Positions 38,201-45,606 of a DNA stretch of 64,000 nt are shown here, in pieces. Numbering within the stretch: the stretch's first letter is position 1; the number at the start of each line of letters is the position of its first letter. This DNA comes from JAAOIF01 sp965217125 (GTDB taxonomy: Bacteria > Pseudomonadota > Gammaproteobacteria > PS1 > Pseudothioglobaceae), in NCBI GenBank assembly GCA_965217125.1, contig OZ244244.1, positions 186,001 to 250,000 of the forward strand, read 5' to 3'. The position numbers and the translations under genes were made by a program. The notes below the pieces were generated by a model, which saw only the letters and a list, made by a program, of their open reading frames with translations, was not told the origin of the DNA and searched no databases.

Positions 38201-38708
38201 CGGCTTTTAAAGCGGCAAAGGATGAATTTGTTGAATAAATCTTAATATAACCGCTGTCTGTTGGGGCGCCAGTGCCGCCATAATTAGCACTACCCCAACT
38301 ACTGATTGAGCCATCGGCTTTGAGTGCGGCAAATGCCCTAGCTGTTGAATAAATCTTTGTCCAACCGCTATCTGTTGGGGCGTTACTGCCGGTATAACTA
38401 CCCCAACTGCTAATTGAACCATCGGCCTTGAGGGCGGCAAAGTCATGCCATGATGGATAAATCTTGACATAACCACTGTCTGTTGGGGCACCAGTGCCGC
38501 CAGAATAAGAAGCCCACCAAGCGTGGATTGAGCCATCGTCTTTGAGAGCGGCAAAAGCAGCAGAATTAGGTTGATTTGGTGCATTATAAAAACCACCGTA
38601 TTCATTTAAAGCGGAAGAATAGTCAGTATAAGCACTGGGCGCTGCTTGCGTAGTAGCGACAAATATTGACAAGGATAATGTTAAGATTGTTAAGATTATT
38701 TTTTTCAT
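32226..38708 (-). CDS. Giant secreted RCC1-like repeat protein with dockerin-like tail
   Basis: A 2160-residue exported protein. Signal peptide at 1-22, then three large blocks (about 25-420, 605-1005 and 1195-1590), each with ten 38-residue RCC1-like units of the form FAALKADGSISSWG...GAPTDSGYIKIYST. Each block is followed by a fibronectin III domain and a cysteine-containing repeat with CGTDC and GWSGDCS. The C-terminus has Ig-like repeats (about 1780-1950), one cadherin-like unit and the duplicated calcium-loop module (about 2043-2160). RCC1-like units form beta-propellers; a surface binding function is inferred. The order of unit variants is nearly the same in the three blocks, so the block was triplicated. 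Confidence 0.88.
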   Translation of the reverse strand: MKKIILTILTLSLSIFVATTQAAPSAYTDYSSALNEYGGFYNAPNQPNSAAFAALKDDGSIHAWWASYSGGTGAPTDSGYVKIYPSWHDFAALKADGSISSWGSYTGSNAPTDSGWTKIYSTARAFAALKADGSISSWGSANYGGTGAPTDSGYIKIYSTNSSFAALKADGSISSWGNSNYGGSNAPTDSGWTKIYSTREAFTAIKADGSITSWGSSYSGGTGAPTDSGYTKIYSTSNAFAAIKADGSISSWGYSSYGGTSAPTDSGYIKIYSTSRAFAALKEDGSITSWGYSTWGGSGAPTDSGYIKIYSISEAFAAIKADGSISSWGNYIGTSTPTDSGYTKIYSTGRAFAALKADGSISSWGYSSYGGSGAPTDSGYIKIYSTDKAFAALKADGSISVWGDSGYGGSNAPEGTGYHFNGTVTLTTSPNIPSAPDASTISASQINLSWTSVSGATYYRLYNGNNEIYAGSNLSYNHTGLAANTQYSHTLKACNDSDSSTCSAQSAASSASTQATLIYTLTTSATNGNISANGINCGTDCTENYAANTSVQLTASANIDYEFSGWSGDCSITDNPSTDNPLTINMDADKSCSANFTFAPEQTTLSAYTDYSSAFNEYGGFFNAPNQPRSGVFAALKADGSIHSWRDSRYGSAGAPTDSGYVKIYPAWTGFSALKADGSISSWSSYGSWSDVPTDSGYTKIYSTSKAFAALKADGSISSWGSANYGGSGAPTDSGYVKIYSTSSSFSALKADGSISSWGNSNYGGSGAPTDSGWTKIYSTGEAFAAIKDDGSITSWGNSSYGGSGAPTDSGYTKIYSTFYAFAALKDDGSISSWGHSSYGGSGAPTDSGYTKIHSTGRAFAALKDDGSITSWGYSTWGSSGAPTDSGYIKIYSTREAFAAIKDDGSISSWGNYIGTSTPTDSGYTKIYSTRGAFAALKADGSIRVWGYSYYGGTGAPTDSGYTKIYSTVGAFVALKADGSISAWGNYNYGGSNAPEGTGYHFNGTVTLTTNLIPSAPNASTISTSQINLSWTSVDTTYYYRLYNDNNEIYAGSNLSYNHTGLAANTQYSYTLKVCNDSDSSTCSAQSAASSASTILTYTLTTSATNGNISANGINCGTDCTESYTENTSVQLTASANSNYDFSGWSGDCSITDNPSTDNPLTINMDADKSCNANFVINANAPSIEDQTGLSAYTDYSSALNEYGGFYNAPNQPNATTFAALKADGSIHAWWPSYSGDTGAPTGSNYVKVYPAWLSFAALKADGSISSWGGHASSNAPTDSGWTKIYSTERAFAALKADGSISSWGYSNYGGSGAPTDSGYVKIYSTSSSFAALKADGSISSWGNSNYGGSGAPTDSGWTKIYSTGEAFTAIKADGSITSWGSSYSGGTGAPTDSGYIKIYSTSNAFAAIKADGSISSWGYSSYGGSGAPTDSGYTKIYSTGRAFAALKDDGSITSWGYSTWGGSGAPTDSGYIKIYSTFDAFAAIKADGSITSWGSYYSGGSGAPTDSGYINIYSTGEAFAALKADGSISVWGYSTWGGSGAPTDSGYIKIYSTDRAFAALKADGSISVWGDSGYDGTVTPEGTGYHFNGTVTLTTSPNIPSAPDASTINASQINLSWTNVSGATYYRLYNGNNEIYAGSNLSYNHTGLAANTQYSYTLKACNDSDSSTCSAQSVASSASTQATLIYTLTTSATNGNISANGINCGTDCTENYAANTSVQLTASANIDYEFSGWSGDCSITDNPSTDNPLTINMDADKSCNANFVINAHAPSIEDQVTEKSYFVGVAISLVTFSNTGGIITSCISEPELPTGLNVEISGNSCAISGTPNAVSSAANYTITATNSTGSDSAIINISVHLKDSKAPEAPNIAISVAHLISNVAITITNITVTNSGGAATSYSISPAITNGLSFDATTGVISGVPTAVDNVQYTITATNSTGNDSVAVNIVILDNITIHTTLSADSVNQNSAGTIIGTLSTNFNDADYTYTLNDNTSFFSISGNDLMADVSFNYKEKSSYIINITTDDGNDNTFSQDFTINVIDSPVFSLDIDGNGTINASNDGLIIFKYLLNPNANNLHTTIANDAAEDRKTTAQLKAYLDNAGTILDIDGNGIINASNDGLAIFKYLLNPNANNLHTTTANDAIEGRKTTTKMKTYLDKFK
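33950..38620 (-). repeat. Three copies of a ten-unit 114-bp coding repeat array
   Basis: Units of about 114 bp, marked by TGAGCCATCGGCTTT and CTGTCTGTTGGGGC, fill about 37450-38620, 35700-36870 and 33950-35080. The intervening segments (fibronectin III plus cysteine repeat) are also close copies, so the larger unit is about 1.75 kb. Within a block neighbouring units differ, while units at the same position in different blocks agree (for example the shortened GNYIGT unit is eighth in blocks 1 and 2). Confidence 0.92.
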
Positions 38709-38872
38709 AATTTAGTGTTTTGTAATTAAATTAGCGCTATCATAGCACACTTTTGCCAACAAAAAATAATTATTTTAAAGAACATCACTTTTATTACAAA
38801 ATTATTTTAAATATTCAAAACACAATATTACAAAATAAAATTGATTAGCAGTTTTCCCCTAAATTTTTATTA

Positions 38873-39592
38873 TTATTCGCTCCAATAGTCCTTAATCCAA
38901 GGCGATGGTTTGATATGGCGATACCATTTGCCGCTAATGCCTTTGATGGCTTCAGGCGGGTTAGGCAGTCCGTGAAATAATATTACTTTTGCACCTGCGG
39001 GTATGGACGGCGCTTGCAACCAAGATTTTAGCCAAGAAGGGCAGCAGCGGTATTTAAAACTCGGCACCCATTCATCTGGCCAGTATTCGAGTTTGCCTAA
39101 TTTGTGCATTTCACGGGATAAATATGCTTGTTCGTGGCGCACTTGGCTTTTTACTAATGCTGAATTTTGCTCAAAGTATTGTAGAATTTGCGGATATTGT
39201 CCAATTTCAAATCTAAATATAGAAGAATTGCCCTCTGGTTTGTTAGGATTTTTTTTATCATGTGCAATCAGAAAATCGCCAGAATGGCTAAAGAAATCAT
39301 CCAAACTGCCTACAATCACCACATCTAAATCTAGGAATAAAGTCGTGCCACTTAGCCCACCAAAATCTTTTTTAAACACGGTTAATTTACGCCAGCCGCG
39401 TTCAGGTGCGCCGGCAGGCAAGTCAAGTTCTGGCAAGTCTTGAATTTCTACCTCATCTCGGATGCCAGCACTATTTTCAGTAAAACACACAAACCTAAAA
39501 GGCGATGATAGATTGCCGCTCACCATAGCATATAAGCGATTGACATATTCAGCGGAGAATTTATCACCCCATTTTATGCAAATAATATTCAT
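38873..39592 (-). CDS. Predicted glycosyltransferase
   Basis: A 239-residue protein that begins MNIICIKWGDKFSAEYVNRL, contains an LFLDLDVVIVGSLDDFF segment resembling the DxD metal/nucleotide-sugar site of GT-A enzymes, and ends with HGLPNPPE near the C-terminus. This pattern matches small GT8-like or uncharacterised sugar transferases. No membrane span is visible. Its start codon immediately follows the stop of the phosphoribosyltransferase gene, so the two form a pair. The acceptor is unknown. Confidence 0.75.
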   Translation of the reverse strand: MNIICIKWGDKFSAEYVNRLYAMVSGNLSSPFRFVCFTENSAGIRDEVEIQDLPELDLPAGAPERGWRKLTVFKKDFGGLSGTTLFLDLDVVIVGSLDDFFSHSGDFLIAHDKKNPNKPEGNSSIFRFEIGQYPQILQYFEQNSALVKSQVRHEQAYLSREMHKLGKLEYWPDEWVPSFKYRCCPSWLKSWLQAPSIPAGAKVILFHGLPNPPEAIKGISGKWYRHIKPSPWIKDYWSE

Positions 39593-40567
39593 TTATACCT
39601 CTGAAATAATTTCAAAATCATTTAAACTGCCGGTAATTGCAAACCCTATAATAGTTTTTGCCTGTTTTTTTGCCTTAAGTTTGCAGGCAATTTGATTAAT
39701 GCTTGCCCCTGACCCAACCGCATCATCAATTATAAGTATTTTATTAAATATTGTCTTATCTTCAATGATAAAGCTATAATTAGCATTGTCAATTCTATCG
39801 GTTAATTTTTTTAATGTTTTTTGTGGCACTCTAATATCGGCAAACACTTTAGCCACTTTTATTTCTGGCAAATTAAGGGCTAAACCGGTTTTTAGTAGCT
39901 GCATAAATTGTAGTATTCTCGGCACAGTTGGAGGGACAAAAATAACGGCATCAATTTTTTTAGCACTAATAAGCCTTGCAATAGGCTGTTTAATAGTGGC
40001 AATAATTGTATTGATTTTTTGCTTATTTTGCCCTTGTTTTGCATATAATAATTGTTGCCCCATTTTGGTTTTTCCAAAAATTTCTACAGCATAAAAATCA
40101 TAATAAAACAACTGATTAACACAAGCATTCTTAGCAAAGGTTTTATTGATTTTATGGGTGGCATCTATCAAGTTTAATTCATTAGTCTTGTTGTATTTAG
40201 CTATAATTTTGCTAAATTCTACTGCCTTTTGTTGATAGTCAAAATCTCTTTTTTCACACCAAGATATAAAGCCTTGTATGCCAGATAATTCGACACCTGT
40301 TGGCTCAATAAATAAAAATTCAGTGGCAATAATTTGGCTGTATTTGTGGTCAATAATAATATTTTTTTGGGTTGTATTATTATCAGCAAGACGATAAAAA
40401 ACTTTAGGCGCAGAACCTATTTTTTTTATTTTTCCATCCCTTAACAATTTTTTAAGATGGCGATGCACCATTTGTCTATTGATAGAAAAATGTGCATAAA
40501 TATCAGCAGGTTTTACGCTATTTGTTGTGCTGATAAATTCAAGTATTTTATTTTTTGTGCTATCCAT
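39593..40567 (-). CDS. Winged-helix/phosphoribosyltransferase-domain protein
   Basis: A 324-residue two-domain protein. The N-terminal 60 residues form a helix-turn-helix (KPADIYAHFSINRQMVHRHLKK) of the winged-helix type. A central ligand- or catalysis-like region follows. The C-terminus carries the PRPP motif KILIIDDAVGSGASINQI (about residues 272-290), as in ComF-type or PyrE-type phosphoribosyltransferases. Combined DNA-binding and PRTase domains suggest a regulator that senses a nucleotide or PRPP, in the manner of PurR. It is cotranscribed with a glycosyltransferase. A heptad repeat in its leader may be its operator. The substrate is unknown. Confidence 0.78.
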   Translation of the reverse strand: MDSTKNKILEFISTTNSVKPADIYAHFSINRQMVHRHLKKLLRDGKIKKIGSAPKVFYRLADNNTTQKNIIIDHKYSQIIATEFLFIEPTGVELSGIQGFISWCEKRDFDYQQKAVEFSKIIAKYNKTNELNLIDATHKINKTFAKNACVNQLFYYDFYAVEIFGKTKMGQQLLYAKQGQNKQKINTIIATIKQPIARLISAKKIDAVIFVPPTVPRILQFMQLLKTGLALNLPEIKVAKVFADIRVPQKTLKKLTDRIDNANYSFIIEDKTIFNKILIIDDAVGSGASINQIACKLKAKKQAKTIIGFAITGSLNDFEIISEV

Positions 40568-40575
40568 TATATATA

Positions 40576-40603
40576 GTATACAGTATACAGTATATTGTAT
40601 ATT
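40576..40603 (-). promoter_or_regulatory. Four tandem heptads in the leader of the HTH-PRTase gene
   Basis: AGTATAC, AGTATAC, AGTATAT and TGTATAT lie in tandem 8 bases upstream of the start codon on the minus strand. GTATAC is itself a palindrome, so the array offers several overlapping symmetric sites. It could be an operator for the encoded helix-turn-helix protein, or simply a low-complexity tract overlapping a -10 element. Confidence 0.45.
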
Positions 40604-40738
40604 ATTGTTGTTTGCAATTTATCAGTCTCTTGTTTATTGGTTTTTTTATTCTCAAGGCTGATATAATCATCATCTGCTAATACTAATGCCATTAAAAGCT
40701 TGGTCTCAAATTATGCAACATTAACAATTTAAACAATA

Positions 40739-41941
40739 ATGCAATATAATAAAAACTTCTATCAAATTAAATCCAATGATTACATCTTTAATAAACTTAA
40801 AGATGAGTGTGCAGACATTGGTTATTACCAGCTGCCTTATCAAGCTACGGCAGAGATTAAGGACTATGCAGCCAGCATAACTAAAAAACATATTGTCGTT
40901 ATCGGCATTGGTGGTTCTAGTTTGGGTGCAAAGGCTATTTATGAGTTTTTATTGCCATCTAATTCGTATGATAAAGATTTGCTATTTTTAGCAACCGTTG
41001 ACCCTTTGGAGATTAAACAGCTGCTTAAATCTATTAGTATGATTGATGCACATTTTGTGGTGGTTTCTAAATCTGGTAATACTATTGAAACCCTGAGTTT
41101 GTTTAAATATATTGGCGGATTGGTTGAGATTAACCCTGAAAACTGCACGATTATTTCTGAAAATCAAAGTAAATTAACCCAATTTGCTAATGATAATAAT
41201 ATTAAGGCTTTTGACTTAGCGCAGAATATTAGCGGGCGTTTTTCAGTATTTAGTGCGGTTGGTTTAGTGCCGTTGGCGATGGTGGGCGTGGATATTGACA
41301 ATCTTTTAAATGGTTGCAGGCGTGTGGCGGATAGTTTTTTTGAGCAGGGTGATTATTATCAGCCGATTATTGAAAAGGCTAGATTTTTAGTTGAGAATAA
41401 AAATCGTTTTAATATCAATGTGATTTTTTCTTATTCATCTTCATTAGAGAGTTTTAATAAATGGTATGTGCAACTTTGGGCTGAGAGTTTAGGCAAGGTG
41501 AATATCAATGGCACGCGTCAAGCGCTCACGCCAGTGGCATTAATCGGACCGGCTGACCAGCATAGTTTTTTACAGCTGATTATTGATGGCGTGCGTGATA
41601 AAACGGTTACTTTTATTAAAATTAACGACCTTAAAGATAATACCATTATTCCTAAAAATACCACAAAGGGTCTGGGTTCAGAATACTTAGAAGGGCTGAA
41701 TTTTAACCAATTGCTTAATCAGCATGCAGATGCGACTATTAAATCAGTAGAAGCACAGCACAATATCCCTTGTGATGTGGTTACTATATCCGCGGTTGAT
41801 GAATATAATATTGCCAAACTAATGTTTATTTATCAGCTTACAGTGTCAAGCATTGGGCAATTTTTGCAAATTAATAGCTATAATCAGCAGGGGGTTGAAC
41901 ATGGCAAGACAATTTTATTAAATCAGTTGAAAAATGATTAA
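40739..41941 (+). CDS. pgi: Glucose-6-phosphate isomerase
   Basis: A 400-residue isomerase converting glucose-6-phosphate and fructose-6-phosphate. Family motifs include VIGIGGSSLGAKAIYEFL near residue 57, VVSKSGNTIETL, GGRFSVFSAVGL-like NISGRFSVFSAVGLVP and a C-terminal GVEHGK. It is shorter than the 450-550 residues of most bacterial forms and resembles the compact type. It begins a run of overlapping genes (galU starts inside its 3' end), placing hexose-phosphate supply at the head of the surface-sugar operon. Confidence 0.93.
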   Translation: MQYNKNFYQIKSNDYIFNKLKDECADIGYYQLPYQATAEIKDYAASITKKHIVVIGIGGSSLGAKAIYEFLLPSNSYDKDLLFLATVDPLEIKQLLKSISMIDAHFVVVSKSGNTIETLSLFKYIGGLVEINPENCTIISENQSKLTQFANDNNIKAFDLAQNISGRFSVFSAVGLVPLAMVGVDIDNLLNGCRRVADSFFEQGDYYQPIIEKARFLVENKNRFNINVIFSYSSSLESFNKWYVQLWAESLGKVNINGTRQALTPVALIGPADQHSFLQLIIDGVRDKTVTFIKINDLKDNTIIPKNTTKGLGSEYLEGLNFNQLLNQHADATIKSVEAQHNIPCDVVTISAVDEYNIAKLMFIYQLTVSSIGQFLQINSYNQQGVEHGKTILLNQLKND

Positions 41942-42758
41942 CAAATGCCTTTTCCCTGTGGCTGGTTATGGCACGCGTTTTTTGCCAGTAACTAAAACCA
42001 TTCCTAAAGAAATGCTGCCGATACTCACTAAGCCGCTGATTCAATATGGGGTAGAAGAGGCAATGGGTGCGGGCATCACAACTATGGCGATGGTAACCAA
42101 CAAATACAAACAGACTATTAAGCAGCATTTTGAGCCACATATTGAAACTCAAGCCAGATTAGATGCGCTTAATGAAATTATTGAGCGATGTGAATTTGGC
42201 TATGTTGAACAACAACAAATGTTAGGTTTAGGGCATGCGATTTATACAGGGAAAGCCTTGATTGGCAATCAGCCTTTTGCTGTTATTTTGGCAGATGATT
42301 TATGCAGTAATGATGAGCGTTCAGTGTTAGGGCAAATGCTGGATGTGTTTGAAAAATACCCAGATTGTTGTATTGTAGCGATTGCAGAAGTGCCGATGAG
42401 CGAGGTGGATAAATATGGTGTCATTGCGGGTGAATTGCTGGAACAGGGCGTTTATCGTGTTAATAATATGATTGAAAAGCCTAATTTGAAAAATGCACCT
42501 AGCAATTTAGCTATTATTGGCAGGTATATTTTGACGGCAGATATTTTTAATATACTTGAAAATACTCAGCCTGACAGCAATGGCGAGATTCAAATTACCG
42601 ATGCTTTGATGCAACTTGCAAAAAAAAACAAGGTTATCGCCTATCAATTCAAAGGCAAGCGTTTTGATTGTGGCAGTGTGGTTGGTTATTTGCAGGCCAA
42701 TAATTATTTTGCTGATTTCAATAAGACTTTTGCAGCGCAAAGCCCTGTTAATAAATGA
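41934..42758 (+). CDS. galU: UTP-glucose-1-phosphate uridylyltransferase
   Basis: A 274-residue nucleotidyltransferase making UDP-glucose. The N-terminal PVAGYGTRFLPVTKTIPKEM is diagnostic of GalU, and VGYLQANNYF near the C-terminus also fits. It overlaps pgi by 8 bases and murJ by 4 (ATGA). UDP-glucose would feed the glycosyltransferases of the locus. Confidence 0.96.
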   Translation: MINKCLFPVAGYGTRFLPVTKTIPKEMLPILTKPLIQYGVEEAMGAGITTMAMVTNKYKQTIKQHFEPHIETQARLDALNEIIERCEFGYVEQQQMLGLGHAIYTGKALIGNQPFAVILADDLCSNDERSVLGQMLDVFEKYPDCCIVAIAEVPMSEVDKYGVIAGELLEQGVYRVNNMIEKPNLKNAPSNLAIIGRYILTADIFNILENTQPDSNGEIQITDALMQLAKKNKVIAYQFKGKRFDCGSVVGYLQANNYFADFNKTFAAQSPVNK

Positions 42759-44239
42759 TTAAATCCATACTTATTTCTTCTTTGCTGTTGAACTTAGGCT
42801 TGTTATTAGGCAGATTTTCTGGCTTTGCGCGCGAGGCGATTGTAGCAACTGTTTATGGCACCGGGCATGAGGCGGATATTGTTGTATTGATTTTAACTGC
42901 ACCAGATTTACTGATTAATATTTTGGTTGGCGGGGCTATGGGCGCTGTGTTGATTCCAGAATTTAGTAAAAATTCTGAAAATGCAAAAAAAATACTGTTT
43001 CAAGCTATGCTGTTGGCGGGCTGCGTTTTTGTGGTTATTGCGATGATACTTAATTGGCAATCGGGTATTTTGGCTATGATTTTGGCGCCTGGGTTTAGTA
43101 GCGCTAAAATAGCACAATTAGCGGTGAATTTAGAGATAGTAGTGTGGTTATTACCATTAACGGCATTGGCAGGTATGGCGAGCGCTTATTTGCATTTTAG
43201 GGGTAAATTTTTTATCGCATCATTAGGCACTCTGATTATCAATACTGCAATTATCGGCGGGCTTTTGCTGATATATTTTAGCCACAAGTCTATGTTTTGG
43301 ATTGGCATATTTGTTTTATTAGGGGGTAGTTTTAGGTTATTTAGCCAATTATTTCTGATTAAAATAAAGCTTAATTTTTTGCATTATTTTGATAAAATTC
43401 TGCTGAACAAGGATATTTTATTGCGTTATTTTCAGGCCTTGCTTTCAGGCAGTTCGTTGTTGTTTATCCCTATCTTGGCAAGGGTGTTTGCCTCGTATGC
43501 CGGTGAGGGCAGTGTTGCTATTATGAATTATTCTACCAAACTTGTTGAATTTCCATTGTTGATTGCTATAACATTTTTTATTGTTGTTTTGTTTCCTAAA
43601 TTAGCAGACAGCTTTATCAATGATAAAAAAGTGTATAAAAAAATAGCACATTATGGCGCTCAATCAATAATAGCGGTGTCTGTTTTGATTACGATTGCAC
43701 TTATATTGCTTAGTGGCCATTATGTTGATATTATTTTTAACCACGGTAATATGAATGCTGAGGGTTTGGCAAAAATTCAAACATTAATCGAAATAGGCTT
43801 GTTGGTATTGCCTTTGCAGGGCGGGACTTTATTTTTTACCGCTGTTTTTCATTCACAAAAAAACACAAAAACCCCTTTGATTGTTAATAGTGCGGCTCTT
43901 TTGATGTTTGTATTGTTGTATTTTGGCGGTGTATTTGACAGTGATATTAGTATGATTATGTGGGGTATGGTTGCGAGTTATGCGCTTGCTTTTGGGTTGC
44001 AAATATTGCTGTTGAAAGTGGATAATATTAAGTTGTTTTGGGTATTTTTTAAAATAGAATTTGTGGCTGGATTACTGCTTTCATCAGTGGTGCTGTATTT
44101 ATTTAGTGCTTGGATTGGTAGCGCGCAATTCGCCTCAATCATCACCTTATTGCTGAGTGCAGTGATTGGAATAATCGCGTTAATTACTCTGGCTTTGTTT
44201 AACCAAGAATTTAGATTACTAATCAAAAATAATTTATGA
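42755..44239 (+). CDS. murJ: Lipid II flippase MurJ
   Basis: A 494-residue polytopic membrane protein of the MVF/MurJ family with about fourteen hydrophobic segments. The start has LGLLLGRFSGFAREAIVATVYG and ILVGGAMGAVLIPEF, typical of MurJ. It flips the undecaprenyl-linked peptidoglycan precursor. Placement between galU and surface-sugar genes also allows a role as an O-unit flippase, though no Wzx gene is otherwise seen. Both ends overlap neighbouring genes by 4 bases. Confidence 0.88.
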   Translation: MIKSILISSLLLNLGLLLGRFSGFAREAIVATVYGTGHEADIVVLILTAPDLLINILVGGAMGAVLIPEFSKNSENAKKILFQAMLLAGCVFVVIAMILNWQSGILAMILAPGFSSAKIAQLAVNLEIVVWLLPLTALAGMASAYLHFRGKFFIASLGTLIINTAIIGGLLLIYFSHKSMFWIGIFVLLGGSFRLFSQLFLIKIKLNFLHYFDKILLNKDILLRYFQALLSGSSLLFIPILARVFASYAGEGSVAIMNYSTKLVEFPLLIAITFFIVVLFPKLADSFINDKKVYKKIAHYGAQSIIAVSVLITIALILLSGHYVDIIFNHGNMNAEGLAKIQTLIEIGLLVLPLQGGTLFFTAVFHSQKNTKTPLIVNSAALLMFVLLYFGGVFDSDISMIMWGMVASYALAFGLQILLLKVDNIKLFWVFFKIEFVAGLLLSSVVLYLFSAWIGSAQFASIITLLLSAVIGIIALITLALFNQEFRLLIKNNL

Positions 44240-45051
44240 AATTTATGCTAATTACCAATAGTGCAAGAGTCGCAAAATATGCGCAATATTGTGGCGTATC
44301 GAGAATTTTTATTGATTTAGAAATTTATGGCAAGCAAGCACGACAAGGGCATTTAGACACGCTGATAAGCAATCATTCGATTGATGACATCGCTATTGTG
44401 AAAAAATCAATTACTCAGGCGCAATTATTAGTTAGAGTCAATCCATTGTATAAAAATACCCAAGCCGAAATAGATGCATCAATTGCATCTGGGGCGGATT
44501 TGTTAATGTTACCAATGTTTCAATCTGCTGGAGAATTGGCTGAATTTTCTAATATGGTTGCTGGACGAACAGGCATTGTGCCTTTAGTAGAAACCAAGAA
44601 TGCGCTGGCAGATATGTATAATATTACCCAAGTATCTGGCTTATCTGAAATTTACATCGGGCTGAATGATTTGCACCTTGATATGGGTTTAAAATTTATA
44701 TTTGAGCCACTTGCTAATGGCATTATTGACCAAGCTGTGGAGATTATTAAACAGGCAAACATCCCTTTTGGATTTGGCGGTGTTGCCAGAGTAGGCGAAG
44801 GCGTTATTCCGGGTGAGTTGGTGTTAGCAGAGCATGTGCGCCTTGGCTCTAATTCGGTGATATTATCGCGGACTTTTCATAGGAGTGACAACGATATGAT
44901 AAATTTTGAGAAAAATACAGCATTGAAATTTGAAATGGATAAATTATTTTCAACATTAGCCACTTTAGCCAATAGGAATAGTGAGCAAGTGGCATCAGAC
45001 CGTTTGAAAATGCAACAAATAGTCGCCCAAGTGCTTCAAGCAAAAGCATGA
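44236..45051 (+). CDS. HpcH/HpaI-type aldolase/citrate-lyase-like protein
   Basis: A 271-residue TIM-barrel protein of the HpcH/HpaI superfamily. PLVETKNAL carries the expected metal-binding Glu and YIGLNDLHLDMG the Asp; the Arg of the LLVRVNP segment is a further likely substrate contact. These enzymes cleave or form C-C bonds with pyruvate-type enolates. In a surface-polysaccharide operon it could make an unusual acidic or branched sugar precursor, but the substrate is unknown. It overlaps both neighbours by 4 bases. Confidence 0.8.
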   Translation: MKFMLITNSARVAKYAQYCGVSRIFIDLEIYGKQARQGHLDTLISNHSIDDIAIVKKSITQAQLLVRVNPLYKNTQAEIDASIASGADLLMLPMFQSAGELAEFSNMVAGRTGIVPLVETKNALADMYNITQVSGLSEIYIGLNDLHLDMGLKFIFEPLANGIIDQAVEIIKQANIPFGFGGVARVGEGVIPGELVLAEHVRLGSNSVILSRTFHRSDNDMINFEKNTALKFEMDKLFSTLATLANRNSEQVASDRLKMQQIVAQVLQAKA

Positions 45052-45605
45052 TTAAGCGATTATTTGACATTGTTATTGCGCTGCTTGTGATTATATTGCT
45101 GTTGCCAATTTATCTGTTGATTGCCTTGCTGATTAGGTTAGATTCAGCAGGCGGCGTTGTTTTTCAGCAAAAGAGAGTAGGCTTATACGGCGCGCCTTTT
45201 TTTATGTATAAATTCCGCTCTATGGTTAAAAACGCTGATAAACAAGGCTATCAAACCCAGAAAAATGATTTAAGAATTACTAAAGTGGGTAAATTTATTC
45301 GTAAAACCAGCATTGATGAATTGCCACAATTACTCAATGTTATCAAGGGAGAGATGAGTATTATCGGCCCTAGACCAAATGTATTTGCACAAAAAGATTT
45401 TTACAGCAAGACACAATGGGAAAAGCGCAACAGTGTGCGCCCCGGCATAACAGGGCTGGCTCAAGCGCTGCTTCGCTCAAGTGCTACGGCAGATGAGCGC
45501 ACCAAACTTGATTTAGAATATGTGGATAAACATTCTTTTTTCTACGATATTAAAATTATTATGCTAACGATTAAACAAATTTTATTTACAGGTAACACTA
45601 ACTAA
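45048..45605 (+). CDS. Initiating sugar-1-phosphate (phosphoglycosyl) transferase
   Basis: A 185-residue small phosphoglycosyl transferase of the PglC type. One N-terminal hydrophobic helix precedes the catalytic domain with FQQKRVGLYG, KFRSM, KTSIDELPQLLNVIKGEMS (the Asp-Glu pair) and IGPRP. It transfers a sugar phosphate to undecaprenyl phosphate and starts repeat-unit assembly at the inner membrane. It lacks the extra N-terminal spans of WbaP. The product sugar cannot be read from sequence. Confidence 0.93.
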   Translation: MIKRLFDIVIALLVIILLLPIYLLIALLIRLDSAGGVVFQQKRVGLYGAPFFMYKFRSMVKNADKQGYQTQKNDLRITKVGKFIRKTSIDELPQLLNVIKGEMSIIGPRPNVFAQKDFYSKTQWEKRNSVRPGITGLAQALLRSSATADERTKLDLEYVDKHSFFYDIKIIMLTIKQILFTGNTN

Positions 45606-45606
45606 T

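Noticed and set aside
33926..38605. Several 70-140-codon frames in a second minus-strand frame of the RCC1-like gene
   Set aside because: All consist of frame-shifted copies of the 114-bp unit and have no independent start signals.
33950..38620. CRISPR-like regularly spaced repeats
   Set aside because: The units are in-frame 38-codon protein repeats without unique spacers; no cas genes are nearby.
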